DNA of 64,000 bases, from NCBI RefSeq assembly GCF_011082725.1, contig NZ_CP049715.1:186001-250000 (forward strand), given 5' to 3'. The DNA comes from Apibacter sp. B3706. GTDB lineage: Bacteria > Bacteroidota > Bacteroidia > Flavobacteriales > Weeksellaceae. The translations under genes were made by a program, and so were the position numbers. Positions 28,401-37,797 of the stretch are shown here, piece by piece. Below the pieces are notes generated by a model. The model did not search any database. It saw only the letters and a program-made list of their open reading frames with translations, and had not been told where the DNA came from. Positions within the stretch are counted from its first letter, which is position 1. Each line of letters opens with the position of its first letter.

Positions 28401-28554
28401 CTTGGGTGACCACTTGAGATGTTACATCCGCGATATCCGGATAGGCTTCAATGGAAAGGTGTTTCCAGGAATAATACCCGAATAGAGCAAGCATAACAAA
28501 AAGGGCAACCAGTACCCAACGTTTGTGTATAGTTGTTTGAATAAGTTTATTCAT
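25462..28554 (-). CDS. Heavy-metal RND efflux pump (CzcA/CusA family)
   Basis: The 1030-residue inner-membrane proton antiporter has the RND layout: a helix at residues 12-30, a large periplasmic loop, helices, and a repeat of both. The heavy-metal subgroup motif DFGIIVDGAIVMMET carries Asp396, Asp402 and Glu409, matching the proton-relay acids of CzcA. The metal cannot be named safely: the region QPMIDGVMDKISGAHSE differs from typical Czc sequence and I did not find the full Cus methionine set. The C-terminal part is intact (VYGLLFSTVITLFALPALY). It sits between its adaptor (15 bases upstream) and channel genes. Confidence 0.94.
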   Translation of the reverse strand: MNKLIQTTIHKRWVLVALFVMLALFGYYSWKHLSIEAYPDIADVTSQVVTQVPGLAAEEIEQQITIPVERALNGLPGMHVMRSKSTFGLSIITIVFEDGVDDYWARMRIQERLNDVELPYEATPELDPLTSPIGEIYRYIIESKTHDLRELTDLQNFVIIPRIKQVAGVADVTNFGGITTQFQIELDPKKLDQYQLSLGEVIKTIENNNVNAGGSILPHGDLGYVIRGIGLVKNLEDIGKIVVKSENGVPILLNDIGKLKYGNIERKGILGYTDKKRNYSESIEGIVLLLKGQNPSKVLEGVHEAVNDLNTQILPEGVKIHPFLDRTELVNTTLNTVSHTLFEGMSLVIVVLIVFLGSWRGALLVAVTIPLSLLIAFILMYFTHIPANLLSLGAIDFGIIVDGAIVMMETILRKREEEPNEELQEKTIAQRAAEVAKPILFSTIIIITAYLPLFAFERVEKKLFTPMAFTVSYALFGALLVALLLIPGLAYFIYKKPQKLYHNKWLEKLTDRYFINIQRIMKAPKKIFLPLGILLGVTFLLAFYVGKDFLPPLDEGSIWLQVQLPPGISVEKSKELSDTLRARTMKYDEVTYITVQAGRNDDGTDPWTASHFEVSIGLKPYKEWKKGKTKYDLIAELEKEYSKLPGFTVGFSQPMIDGVMDKISGAHSELVVKIYGDDFGETRRIAEDVMKTLKTVKGAVDLAIDQEPPLPQLQIIANRDKIAQYGLNVADVAELIEVAIGGKAISQIFIGNKVYDIICRYDENSRNTPDKISNLMLTSETGAKIPLSQVCDIKLSTGESTITREMNKRHLTVKLNLRDRDLGKFLVEAQHKIEKEVKYNHEKYHIKWGGQFENQNRAYARLAFIIPLSLGIMFILLYSAFGNFRQAGLLMSIVPLALFGGMLALNVRGMTLNVSSAVGFIALSGVAIQNGVIMISHINFLRKQGQTLLRAVLLGAKDRFRPVLMTATVAILGLLPASLATGIGSDVQRPLATVIVYGLLFSTVITLFALPALYYIIENKWGKDEQTEEI

Positions 28555-28569
28555 GTTTTTCTTTTTGTT

Positions 28570-29694
28570 TTATTGGGCTTCCAGTAAATATATTCCTCCT
28601 TCGGTCACTATATTTTCTCCTGCTTTAATTCCCTTTTTTATTTCGGTTTTGTCTTTTGAAATATCTTTGGTTTCAACCTTTTTCTTGATGAATTTATTTT
28701 TATCTACTTGTACAAATACAAATTGATCATCGTTTACTTGATAGATTGCCCGGGTAGGAACTGTTAAAGTTTCTTCCGGTTCATTTTTAAAATGAACGTT
28801 TACATACATTCCCGGTTTCAGGGCTCTGTCCGAATTGTCGCATTCAACCAATACTTCAACACTTCGGGTGTCTTCATCCACCATTTCATTGACGTGGAAT
28901 ATTTTGCCGGTTATATTTTTATCGGGAAAAGCGTCTGCCTGTATGGTAACTTCTTTTAGTTTATTAATGAATCCTAAGTCTTTTTCTTTTATTTGTCCGG
29001 CAATCCATACTTTATTTAATTCTGCTATGGTGGCTATTGGTTCAGCTTCTTCTTTGATATATTGACCGATAACTATTTTGCTGGTAATAATTTCCCCTTT
29101 GATTGGAGAGGTAACAACTAAGGGTTGCCCTAGTTTTAAACTGCCGGGATTTATATTAAAAACTTTTAACGCAGCTTTTGCATTTTCAAGTGCGGATCTT
29201 TTGGTTTCGTAATCGGTTTTAGCTTCTTCTACCACTCGTTGTATTCCTACTCCGTGCTCTAATAGGTCTTTTTGTCTTTTAAGATTTAAATTTGATAAGG
29301 AATATTCTTGTTGTGCTTCAAAATAATCTTTTTGTGCATTGAAATATTCGGGAGAGCTGATGGCGAAAAGAGGTGAACCCACGTCTACCTTTTGTCCGAG
29401 CTTTACAAAGGATTGGGTAATTCTGCCTGCAAACGGAGGTACTATTTCCGCATAACCGGTTGGTATGGCCCTGACGACTCCTACGGTCGTTAAGTCGGGA
29501 CTTAACCATTCACTTTTTACGGGTTCTATTTTTAAGTGATTTTTTATGTTAGAATTATCCGGTAAAATAATTGTGTTTCCACTAACAGTAAATTCCGGTC
29601 TTTCTTCTTCTGTATTTTGTTTATGGCATGAAAAAGTTATAAAGCATAATCCTAAAATTAGTAAGTTGATGTTTCGGATTTTTATAGTTTTCAT
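28570..29694 (-). CDS. Membrane-fusion adaptor lipoprotein of the metal RND system
   Basis: The 374-residue CusB/CzcB-type adaptor has a lipoprotein signal (LCFITFSCHKQ, Cys23). Next come a barrel-sandwich half (IVPPFAGRITQSFVKLGQKV), a helical hairpin at about 120-180, the second half (VVTSPIKGEIITSKIVIG), a beta-barrel domain and a membrane-proximal domain. It lacks an extended Met- or His-rich N terminus, so it gives no clue to the metal. It is the first gene of the three-gene operon. Confidence 0.92.
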   Translation of the reverse strand: MKTIKIRNINLLILGLCFITFSCHKQNTEEERPEFTVSGNTIILPDNSNIKNHLKIEPVKSEWLSPDLTTVGVVRAIPTGYAEIVPPFAGRITQSFVKLGQKVDVGSPLFAISSPEYFNAQKDYFEAQQEYSLSNLNLKRQKDLLEHGVGIQRVVEEAKTDYETKRSALENAKAALKVFNINPGSLKLGQPLVVTSPIKGEIITSKIVIGQYIKEEAEPIATIAELNKVWIAGQIKEKDLGFINKLKEVTIQADAFPDKNITGKIFHVNEMVDEDTRSVEVLVECDNSDRALKPGMYVNVHFKNEPEETLTVPTRAIYQVNDDQFVFVQVDKNKFIKKKVETKDISKDKTEIKKGIKAGENIVTEGGIYLLEAQ

Positions 29695-29735
29695 ATTTTC
29701 CGCCTTTTTTAAAAATTCTTAATTTTTTTTGTATA

Positions 29736-29743
29736 CAAAAATA
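29736..29743 (-). promoter_or_regulatory. Possible promoter -7 element of the metal efflux operon
   Basis: It reads TATTTTTG on the minus strand, 42 bases before the adaptor ATG. The region between the kinase stop and this site is where the response regulator would be expected to bind. Confidence 0.4.
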
Positions 29744-29823
29744 AGGTAACTAATTGTTAATGAATATTAAAAAAGATTTAAAAAAAAATTAGAATTTTAT
29801 TAGAAAAGAATGCAATACAAAGG

Positions 29824-31182
29824 TTATAATAGAATGATAAGGGTAGTACCTTGATGCAATTGACTGGTTACGTTGATAGTTCCGGAATGCAGTTCAATAA
29901 TTTTTTTAGTAAGAGAAAGGCCGATTCCGTTTCCGTAGGTAAAGCTTTTATTTTTTCCTCTGTAAAAAGGAGTGAAAATTTTGGTGATATCTTCCGTTGG
30001 AATTCCAATTCCACGGTCTGAAAATTTCAGTTGAAGTTTTGAATTACTAGTTGAAATGGATATATGGCACAGGTGATCTTCGGAAAACTTACATCCGTTT
30101 TCAATAAGATTAATAAAGGCTACTTTTAACAAATATTCGTTGCCCATTAGTACTGTTTCACTATCGAGAATGAAATCATCTTCAAAAGATAATTTTGTTT
30201 GATAGGCAGCATTTGCTTGTTGTATTTGACTGCAGGCATCTATAAGGATTTCATCGATCCTTGTTGGCTTAAATGTTATTTTAGAGGGATCATAACTGGC
30301 TTTTGCCAGATCAAGCAAATTATTAGATAATTTGGTGATTTTTTTAGCATCTGATAAGGAGTTTTTCAAAATCCTTTGATATTCTTCCGTTGTTTTTTGA
30401 TGATGTAAAGAAAGTTCCAGTTCAGCAATAATGGCTGCTAACGGGGTTCGTAATTCATGGGAAATATTGGAAACAAAATGTTTTTGCGTTTCAAAAGAAT
30501 TTTCCAACCGATTCAGCATTTGATTAAATGTAATTGCCAATTCGGAAAGCTCATCCTTTTCAGGTTTGGTTTTTAATCTAACCGTTAAATGATTGGCTGA
30601 TATTTTTTTCATTTCCGTGGTTAGATTTTTAATTGGTTGGAATACTTTTTTAGAAAAATAAAATCCGACAAGGATGATAAAAAGTATGGAAAATATAAAG
30701 ATAATACATGAATTTCTTAATAAGGACTTGAGTTCATTGTATCCGTATTGGTCATAGGCAGCCGCAGTAATTATGTATTTGTTGTTATTATAGGAATAGA
30801 TAAGCCCTATTACTTGCCAGTCGCCCTGATGAAATTTGATCTCTCCTTTGGTATAAATTTCATGAATCATGTCAGGAGTTTCTTTCACAAAATCAATATC
30901 TACCGCATCATGATAGAGAAGATGAAATTCTTTATCGTATACAGCTACTTCAACCTCTTGAATTGTTTGATAATTGTTATGATAAATTTGTTGAAGAGTT
31001 TGTGGGGGTACTTTCGCTTTAAAATAAAGATTTGCTTTGGTTATGGCTTCTTTTTTTAATAAAGAATAAAATTCATTGTCTCTGTTTTGTTTGGCTGAAA
31101 TATAAATGATACTGGCAAATATCAGCAATATGGATGCTGTAATCAAAGAAAACAATAGGGTGATCTGAGTACGAATTTTCAT
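29824..31182 (-). CDS. Sensor histidine kinase (CusS-like)
   Basis: The 452-residue kinase has membrane helices at about residues 7-30 and 157-176 with a periplasmic sensor of about 125 residues between them. A HAMP linker (about 177-230), the phospho-acceptor box SNISHELRTPLAA with His242, and an ATPase domain (NLIENGCKFSE, FSDRGIGIP, GNGIGLSLTKKI) follow. The sensor loop contains several His residues (YHNNYQ, FHLLYHD, FHQGDW) that might bind metal, which is inference. Its start overlaps the response-regulator stop by four bases. Confidence 0.93.
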   Translation of the reverse strand: MKIRTQITLLFSLITASILLIFASIIYISAKQNRDNEFYSLLKKEAITKANLYFKAKVPPQTLQQIYHNNYQTIQEVEVAVYDKEFHLLYHDAVDIDFVKETPDMIHEIYTKGEIKFHQGDWQVIGLIYSYNNNKYIITAAAYDQYGYNELKSLLRNSCIIFIFSILFIILVGFYFSKKVFQPIKNLTTEMKKISANHLTVRLKTKPEKDELSELAITFNQMLNRLENSFETQKHFVSNISHELRTPLAAIIAELELSLHHQKTTEEYQRILKNSLSDAKKITKLSNNLLDLAKASYDPSKITFKPTRIDEILIDACSQIQQANAAYQTKLSFEDDFILDSETVLMGNEYLLKVAFINLIENGCKFSEDHLCHISISTSNSKLQLKFSDRGIGIPTEDITKIFTPFYRGKNKSFTYGNGIGLSLTKKIIELHSGTINVTSQLHQGTTLIILL

Positions 31183-31856
31183 GTATCGGATTTTAATATA
31201 AATCCCATACCGGAGCGAGTATGAATAAGTTTTTTTTCAAAATCTTTATCTACTTTTTTTCGTAAGTAGTTAATATACACATCTATAAAATTAGTTCCCG
31301 TATCAAAATGAGTATTCCATACTTTTTCGGCAATTTCCGTTCTGGAAATAATTCTGCCTTGATTTTGTAATAAAAATTCCAGGAGTTTAAATTCTTTTAG
31401 GGTAAGATTTAATTCTTTATTGCTTCTTGTCACAATTTTCGTCTGCAAATTCATTTCCAGATCACAAAATTTTAAGATAAATCCTAATTTATTTTTGGAT
31501 GATCTTTTTAACAGAGCTTTTATTCTTGCAGTCAACTCTCTCATTTCAAAAGGCTTGACTAGATAATCGTCTGCTCCGGCATCAAAACCGTCAATTATAT
31601 CGTCGGTAGTTCCCAATGCGGTTAACATGATAATGGGAAGTTCCGGTTTTAACATTCTTATTTCTTTACAAAGAGCTATTCCATTAATTTCAGGCAATAT
31701 AATATCCGTAATTATCAGGTCAAAATCATGGCAGAGAAACAAATTTTTTGCCGATAAACCGTCATAAGCTAAGGTTACAGTAAATCCTTGTTCCTTAAGA
31801 CCCTTTTTTATCAGTTCCGAAACTCTTAAATCGTCTTCAACTAATAGAATATTCAT
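31179..31856 (-). CDS. OmpR/CusR-type response regulator
   Basis: The 225-residue regulator has a receiver domain (acidic VEDD at 7-9, phospho-acceptor Asp51 in LIITDIILPEINGI, Lys101 in LVKPF) and a C-terminal winged helix (LNLTLKEFKLLEFLLQNQG through TRSGMGFILK). It is transcribed first in the regulator-kinase pair, immediately upstream of the metal RND operon on the same strand. By context it activates that operon. Confidence 0.94.
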   Translation of the reverse strand: MNILLVEDDLRVSELIKKGLKEQGFTVTLAYDGLSAKNLFLCHDFDLIITDIILPEINGIALCKEIRMLKPELPIIMLTALGTTDDIIDGFDAGADDYLVKPFEMRELTARIKALLKRSSKNKLGFILKFCDLEMNLQTKIVTRSNKELNLTLKEFKLLEFLLQNQGRIISRTEIAEKVWNTHFDTGTNFIDVYINYLRKKVDKDFEKKLIHTRSGMGFILKSDT

Positions 31857-31861
31857 AATTG

Positions 31862-31869
31862 CAAATGTA
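31862..31869 (-). promoter_or_regulatory. Promoter -7 element of the two-component operon
   Basis: It reads TACATTTG on the minus strand and sits just six bases before the ATG, implying a near-leaderless transcript if used. Confidence 0.4.
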
Positions 31870-32007
31870 CCTTTTCTTTTTATATTAGATAAGGAATTAT
31901 TGGCTTAGTAATGTTCTCTATAAAGAAAAGTAGTCTCTTGTTTAGCTTTTATAAATATTTAATTCATTCCTTTTAAAAACAAGAATAAAAGTGAGATAGT
32001 AAGATTC

Positions 32008-34671
32008 TTAGGCTAAATTAGGTTTAAGCCAATATTGTGCATCTTCAAGTTTTATTTCTTTACGTTTAGCATAATCTTTAACTTGTTCTTGCGTAATTTT
32101 ACCTAATCCGAAATAGTTAGATTGTGGATTGGCAAAATAATATCCCGAAATTGAAGAAGCCGGATACATTGCAAGACTCTCAGTCAATTGTACTCCAATA
32201 CGATCCGTAACATCCAACAATTCCCAAATAGTGAGCTTTTCTAAATGATCCGGACAAGCAGGATAACCGGGAGCGGGACGTATGCCTTGATATTTTTCTT
32301 TAAATAGTGATTGATTGTCCAAGATTTCATCGGGAGCATATCCCCAAATTTCTTTTCTTACCTTATGATGCATGTATTCAGCCAAGGCTTCCACAAATCT
32401 ATCCGAAACAGCTTTTATCATAATAGCCGAATAATCGTCATGGTTTGTTTCGTAATGTTTGGCCAAGGCTTCTGCTCCAAAAATAGAAACAGCGAAACAT
32501 CCTATATAGTCGTGTAAATTTTCTTTGTTTTTAGGTAAAATAAAGTCGGATAGGGCTAAATTCGGTTTGCCTTCGGACTTTACAGATTGCTGCCGTAAGG
32601 TTCGAAATGTATGAACTAGTTTATTGTCATTCGAGTAAATTTCAATATCGTCTTGTTCATTGGAATTGGCTTTAAATAATCCAATTACGGCTTTGGGTTG
32701 CAATAGTTTTTCAGCAATTACTTTTTCAATCATTTGTAACGCATCATGATATAATTTTGTGGCTTCTTCACCGGTTACTTCATCTGAAAGCAAATCGGGA
32801 TATTTTCCTGTCAGTTGCCAAGTTCTAAAAAAGGGTTGCCAATCGATATATTCCGTCAGATCTTCCAGGTGTATGGAGGAAAAAACTTGCACACCTAGCT
32901 GTTTGGGTTTACAGGGAATGTATTGATTCCAATCAATAGTTAGTTTATTTTTACGAGCTTGTTCTAGCGTAAGATATTCTTTTTCAGTACTTCTATTTAA
33001 ATAGCCTTCTCTTAAATGGGCATATTCTTCTGATATTTTTTTCTTAAAATCCTCGCTTTGTGAAGAGAGTAAAGAAGATGCAACGGTAACAGACTTAGAG
33101 GCATCTAAGACATGAACAACTGTATGACTATATTTAGGGGCAATTTTTAAGGCGGTATGGATTTTTGAAGTAGTAGCTCCTCCAATCATGACCGGAAATG
33201 AAAGATTTCTTCTTTCGAGTTCTTCAACCACGTGGATCATTTCATCTAAAGAAGGAGTAATTAAACCGCTAAGTCCAATCAAATCCACCTTCTCACGGAT
33301 GGCGGTTTCGATAATTGTTTCCTTAGGAACCATAACTCCTAAATCTATAATTTCATAGTTATTACAAGCCAATACGACTCCGACTATATTTTTACCGATA
33401 TCATGAACATCACCTTTAACGGTAGCCATAAGTATTTTACCGTTAGATTGAGATTCTCCGTTTTTTTCTGCTTCAATGAAAGGTTGTAAGTATGCAACGG
33501 CCTTTTTCATTACTCGAGCAGTTTTAACCACTTGAGGAAGAAACATTTTACCCGCTCCAAATAACTCGCCAACCGTATTCATTCCATCCATTAAAGGGCC
33601 TTCAATTACATCCAAAGGTTTATTGGCTTGTAAACGGGCTTCTTCAACATCTTGTTCAATGTAGTCCGCATTGCCCTTTATCAAAGCAAATTCCAATCTT
33701 TTTTCAATCGGCCACGACCTCCATTCTTCTATTTTTTGCTCTTTTGTATCCTTATTTTCAACAATAGTTTCTGCATATTCTATAAGCCTTTCGGTAGCTT
33801 CTTCATCTCTATCAAATAAGACGTCTTCAATCTTTTTTAGTAATTGCGGTTCAATCTCTTGATAAATGGCCAGTTGGGTGGGATTGACAATTCCCATATC
33901 CAATCCGTATTGGATGGCATGATATAGAAATGCTGCATTAATCGATTCCCGAACTTTATTATTCCCTCTAAACGAAAAGGATACATTACTTACTCCTCCC
34001 GAAACGAAACACCCCGGAAGATTTTCTTTCACCCATTGAGTTCCTTCAAAAAAATCAAGCGCATTTCTTCGGTGTTCTTTCATTCCGGTACCTACCGGGA
34101 AAATATTTAGGTCGAAGATGATATCATAAGGGTTAATGTTTAATTGATGAACCAAAATATTATAGGAGCGTTGGGATATAATTTTTCGTTTTTCCAAATT
34201 ATTGGCTTGTCCTTCTTCATCAAATGCCATAACAATCATAGCCGCGCCGTATCGTTTGATTATTTTGGCTTTTTTTATAAATTCTTCTTCTCCTTCTTTT
34301 AGGCTGATGGAATTAACTATTCCTTTTCCTTGAATGTTTTTTAATCCGGCTTCAATGACTTCCCAATTTGATGAATCGATAACGATAGGAACTCGTGCTA
34401 TATCGGGTTCAGAAGCAATCAAACGTAAAAAGGTAGTCATAGCTTTCACGCCGTCAATTAAGCCTTCATCCATGCAAATATCAATGATCTGAGCTCCTCC
34501 TTCCACTTGATCTCGGGCAATTGAAAGAGCTTCATCGAATTTTTCATTTTTTATCAGATTTAAAAATTTACGCGATCCGGTAACATTGGTCCTTTCACCG
34601 ATGTTTATAAAATTGCTTCCAGGATAAACAGTAAAAACTTCTAATCCTGATAATTTTAATGTATTCTGCAT
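32008..34671 (-). CDS. metH: Methionine synthase, cobalamin-dependent, C-terminal modules
   Basis: This 887-residue protein carries three of the four MetH modules. These are a pterin (methyl-THF) domain ([26 protein letters not shown]), a cobalamin cap and B12 domain with the axial His423 in [13 protein letters not shown], and the AdoMet reactivation domain ([13 protein letters not shown]). The homocysteine domain is a separate gene at 19769-20767. I place the start at the ATG at 34671; a TTG at 34683 is in frame but a promoter element ends at 34692. No cobalamin riboswitch is visible upstream. It methylates homocysteine with methyl-THF from MetF. Confidence 0.95.
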   Translation of the reverse strand: MQNTLKLSGLEVFTVYPGSNFINIGERTNVTGSRKFLNLIKNEKFDEALSIARDQVEGGAQIIDICMDEGLIDGVKAMTTFLRLIASEPDIARVPIVIDSSNWEVIEAGLKNIQGKGIVNSISLKEGEEEFIKKAKIIKRYGAAMIVMAFDEEGQANNLEKRKIISQRSYNILVHQLNINPYDIIFDLNIFPVGTGMKEHRRNALDFFEGTQWVKENLPGCFVSGGVSNVSFSFRGNNKVRESINAAFLYHAIQYGLDMGIVNPTQLAIYQEIEPQLLKKIEDVLFDRDEEATERLIEYAETIVENKDTKEQKIEEWRSWPIEKRLEFALIKGNADYIEQDVEEARLQANKPLDVIEGPLMDGMNTVGELFGAGKMFLPQVVKTARVMKKAVAYLQPFIEAEKNGESQSNGKILMATVKGDVHDIGKNIVGVVLACNNYEIIDLGVMVPKETIIETAIREKVDLIGLSGLITPSLDEMIHVVEELERRNLSFPVMIGGATTSKIHTALKIAPKYSHTVVHVLDASKSVTVASSLLSSQSEDFKKKISEEYAHLREGYLNRSTEKEYLTLEQARKNKLTIDWNQYIPCKPKQLGVQVFSSIHLEDLTEYIDWQPFFRTWQLTGKYPDLLSDEVTGEEATKLYHDALQMIEKVIAEKLLQPKAVIGLFKANSNEQDDIEIYSNDNKLVHTFRTLRQQSVKSEGKPNLALSDFILPKNKENLHDYIGCFAVSIFGAEALAKHYETNHDDYSAIMIKAVSDRFVEALAEYMHHKVRKEIWGYAPDEILDNQSLFKEKYQGIRPAPGYPACPDHLEKLTIWELLDVTDRIGVQLTESLAMYPASSISGYYFANPQSNYFGLGKITQEQVKDYAKRKEIKLEDAQYWLKPNLA

Positions 34672-34691
34672 GGGGTAATTCAAAGAATAAA

Positions 34692-34699
34692 CAAAGTTA
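34692..34699 (-). promoter_or_regulatory. Promoter -7 element of metH
   Basis: It reads TAACTTTG on the minus strand, 20 bases before the ATG; this decides the start in favour of 34671. Confidence 0.5.
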
Positions 34700-34811
34700 C
34701 GATTTTTGTAACTTATCTTGTTGAATGTTTTATGCTATTCGTTATTACTTATTTTATGAAGAAAACATTGTTTAATTTAATGTATGTTATTCTTGTAAAT
34801 CTTATTTTTTA

Positions 34812-37607
34812 TTAAAAAATCAATAAAGTTTCTTTAAGTCCACTGAGCGTTAGTTTCCATAGAAAATTAAAAAATGATTTGTCTTTACTTCTTTCTACTT
34901 TTTTAATTTTCGACATTTTTAGGGAGTCTTTTGAATTTTTTATTAAGGCAAGATTTGCAAGAGAAGAAAGGAATTTTTTTTCTCTTTCACCATCCTTTTT
35001 ATATAGGGTAATTTTTAAATTTTTATAATTCATACCGAATGTACCGTTTCCAACTGTATTATCGCCATTAAAATTAAATGAGACTTTTTGGATATCTCCG
35101 TTTGCCGATATATGTAAATACGGTTTTATAAATGGATTCAATTTTTCGGCAGGAAGTCCGTATAAATTTCCTTTAACGGTAAAATTATCCGATTTATTTA
35201 ATGTATTAAATTTCCAACTGGCAGATAGTTTTCCGGATTTCATGAAAGTACTTTTAAAATCTATGACTACATCGGGTAAATGAGAAACATTATATCCACC
35301 GGAAATATTTTTGATTTTTGCATTGATATTGGTAAAGAAAATTTTTCCAATATTGTTAGTAAGGGATTCTTCTTCATACGTTAAGGAAGAATTATAAAAA
35401 TGAATTTCTTTAATATTTAACTTAAATTTTAATTTTCTAAGTTTTTCGCTGAAAAAAGGTTTGTAAACTGGTTTGTAAACATTGTCAGGAATGTCGTATT
35501 GATGGATAGTGGTTTGCATATTTTCAACGATGACTTTAGGAGCAATAAAATCGATTTGTTTATCTAATGGACCCCAATTTATTTTGGGTATTGCAATTTT
35601 GGAAAGATTTACCGTATAAGCATCAATACCCTTTTTTTTCATAAAATTCAATTGACTTTTTTGGGGCCGTATATTTATAGTGTTTGCATATAGGGAAGTA
35701 TGGGTAAGTAACAGATGGTTCATTTGTAACGTATGAGATCCCATATCATAATAAATATTTTTGCCTGTTATATTAAATTTTGAAAAAGAAAAAGGGAAAC
35801 CGAAGGTATGGATATCGGATGAGTCCTTTACCTTAATATCGTATAGTGAAAGCTTTAAATCTTTTACTGATGTAGTGAGTGTTGTATTGGCTGCGTTATA
35901 TTGATTGATGGAGGATTTGCCGATTAAAAATGTATCTAAACGAATTTCTGTATCCAGGTCGTACGTGTTGAAATGTATATTTTTTGATTTGACTTTAACT
36001 TTTGGATTTTGAAATACAGAAGCTTTCATTTCATTTATAATCAGAGAAGAAGCTTGTAAACTGAATTTATTGTTATTCAAATCCCAATTTATCCTCGGGA
36101 GTAGTATATGATCCATATGGATTTTATAAAGGTTTTTGCTTACTTTTTGTGCTGCAAATTTTTGAGGAGATATAGTTGGAAGAATGTTTAAATTCTTTGC
36201 TTCAAATTTATTGTCAGATAAAATCATTTTATCTATTTTGAAATTATAATATTTAAATCCCGTATAAAATATATGGTTTGCTTCCAATTGAAAATTTGAG
36301 TAGGAGAAAGGAATATATTTTTTTGTATTAGTAAATATCGTATTGATATTTATATCATGAATCGAATAATTAATGTTTCCCATTTCCAATAATGAGTTAT
36401 TAGCCGGATTGAAATATTGTATATGTGAATTAGCTATGATGAAATTTTTTATCTCAAGAACATCGTCGAATAAATAGGTAAATTTGCCTGCATTGTTTTT
36501 AGCTGATTTAGTTTCATAAGGTTGTTTTATAATTAAAAAATTATCATATAATTTTAAACGTTCCAGGGTGATTTTATCATTAACTTTGTTGATTATTTTT
36601 AGAATTTCGATATTTACATTATTGCTTGTTAAATGATTATTGAAATTTAATTTCGATTTAAGTATTTGGATGGTATCAATACTCAAATTAAAAGGGATTA
36701 TTCGGTCAATATGCTCCGTAATGTTTTTAGGTTTTGAATTTGAATTTTTTTCAATGATTGCGATATGAGTGGAATCAACTTCAATTTTAGAGGTTTTAAG
36801 ATAAAAGTAACCGTTTTTATCATATCCCCAATCTAAATTTTTGACCTTTGCGGTCGGGACCTCTATAGAAAGTAAGGTTTTTTGAAAATAATTTCCGGTT
36901 TTAAAATTCTCTTCGGATATATTCGGATATAAAAGTATTTGATTGGTTTCAAGAAATCCGTTGGTAAACTTAAACTTTTTTAATTGTAATTGGTGAATTT
37001 CATCGAGCTGATAAAATATATCTGACACTTCCAATTTTACTTTATCGTAAGTAAGCGGTATACGTTTTTCATTATCTACCATATCCCATAATACCCCGGA
37101 AAGATGAAGGTTTAGATTTCGTAAAGAAGCTTTTTTAGCTCCGTCTGCCTTGTCGTAAAGAGCTAAATTTCCTTTGTTAATTTCAAATTTTCCAATTTGA
37201 ATTGAATTTCCAAGTTTGTACCTTACTAAATCATTTTTGTGATTTAATGAATCCGCATATTGTTTACAAACAATATCCGGTTGGTCAATTTCGATGAGAT
37301 CTGCCGCTAAATCTTTGAACAGTAAAAATCGTATAAATTTTACCCCGTGTATTACTATTTTCTTTACTTTGATGGTATAAATGCCCTTTTTGTTGGACTT
37401 GGGAGCAATATTGATATCACTTATGTTCATTTCTCCCTGGAGTAGCGAATAAGTAACATCAGAATAATTAAAATTATATGGTGTATCATTTCTTTTAGAA
37501 ATGAAATCAGGTAAACTGTTTTTAATCCAACTATTAATTCCAAAGTTAAGTACAACTCCCAGAATAAAGAGAAAAATTAATCCTAATGAAATTTTTTTCC
37601 ATTTCAT
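34812..37607 (-). CDS. AsmA/TamB-like envelope protein with internal repeats
   Basis: The 931-residue protein has a single N-terminal membrane helix (about residues 5-27) and a long beta-rich extracytoplasmic region, the layout of AsmA-like lipid-transport proteins. A repeat recurs near residues 190-290, 440-535 and 610-705: each has a HIFY-like start (DIFYQ, HIFYTG, NIYYDM), an LLYPNIS or ILPTIS-like turn, an IPKINW/LPRINW/VKNLDW motif, and a strand ending near NEM or VENM. Residues 43-115 look like a shorter copy. The C-terminal segment (about 790-900) resembles the AsmA C-terminal domain. It is monocistronic and divergent from the T9SS cargo genes. The function is not established. Confidence 0.65.
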   Translation of the reverse strand: MKWKKISLGLIFLFILGVVLNFGINSWIKNSLPDFISKRNDTPYNFNYSDVTYSLLQGEMNISDINIAPKSNKKGIYTIKVKKIVIHGVKFIRFLLFKDLAADLIEIDQPDIVCKQYADSLNHKNDLVRYKLGNSIQIGKFEINKGNLALYDKADGAKKASLRNLNLHLSGVLWDMVDNEKRIPLTYDKVKLEVSDIFYQLDEIHQLQLKKFKFTNGFLETNQILLYPNISEENFKTGNYFQKTLLSIEVPTAKVKNLDWGYDKNGYFYLKTSKIEVDSTHIAIIEKNSNSKPKNITEHIDRIIPFNLSIDTIQILKSKLNFNNHLTSNNVNIEILKIINKVNDKITLERLKLYDNFLIIKQPYETKSAKNNAGKFTYLFDDVLEIKNFIIANSHIQYFNPANNSLLEMGNINYSIHDININTIFTNTKKYIPFSYSNFQLEANHIFYTGFKYYNFKIDKMILSDNKFEAKNLNILPTISPQKFAAQKVSKNLYKIHMDHILLPRINWDLNNNKFSLQASSLIINEMKASVFQNPKVKVKSKNIHFNTYDLDTEIRLDTFLIGKSSINQYNAANTTLTTSVKDLKLSLYDIKVKDSSDIHTFGFPFSFSKFNITGKNIYYDMGSHTLQMNHLLLTHTSLYANTINIRPQKSQLNFMKKKGIDAYTVNLSKIAIPKINWGPLDKQIDFIAPKVIVENMQTTIHQYDIPDNVYKPVYKPFFSEKLRKLKFKLNIKEIHFYNSSLTYEEESLTNNIGKIFFTNINAKIKNISGGYNVSHLPDVVIDFKSTFMKSGKLSASWKFNTLNKSDNFTVKGNLYGLPAEKLNPFIKPYLHISANGDIQKVSFNFNGDNTVGNGTFGMNYKNLKITLYKKDGEREKKFLSSLANLALIKNSKDSLKMSKIKKVERSKDKSFFNFLWKLTLSGLKETLLIF

Positions 37608-37627
37608 ACAATTGGATTCTTTTTTAT

Positions 37628-37635
37628 CAAATATA
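37628..37635 (-). promoter_or_regulatory. Promoter -7 element of the AsmA-like gene
   Basis: It reads TATATTTG on the minus strand, 20 bases before the ATG. Confidence 0.5.
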
Positions 37636-37745
37636 TATAAAAAATAAATCCAAGAATAATAAAATAAAAATAAAAGTGAATTATTGGGTTGGAAAAGTAA
37701 ATGATAAGAGAATTATAATTTTGAAAAGATTTAAATCCTAGATAA

Positions 37746-37771
37746 TATTTTATCCAAGATTACTATCTTTA
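37746..37771 (+). promoter_or_regulatory. Conserved upstream block, copy 1 (module A1-B1)
   Basis: A 26-base block, TTTTATCCAAGATTACTA at its core, precedes A1 by 26 bases and recurs nearly unchanged before A2 at 40587-40613. It is probably the promoter or an activator site. It lacks the usual TAnnTTTG, so control may differ from the housekeeping genes. Confidence 0.5.
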
Positions 37772-37797
37772 ACCCATTAATAATTAAAAGATGATCT

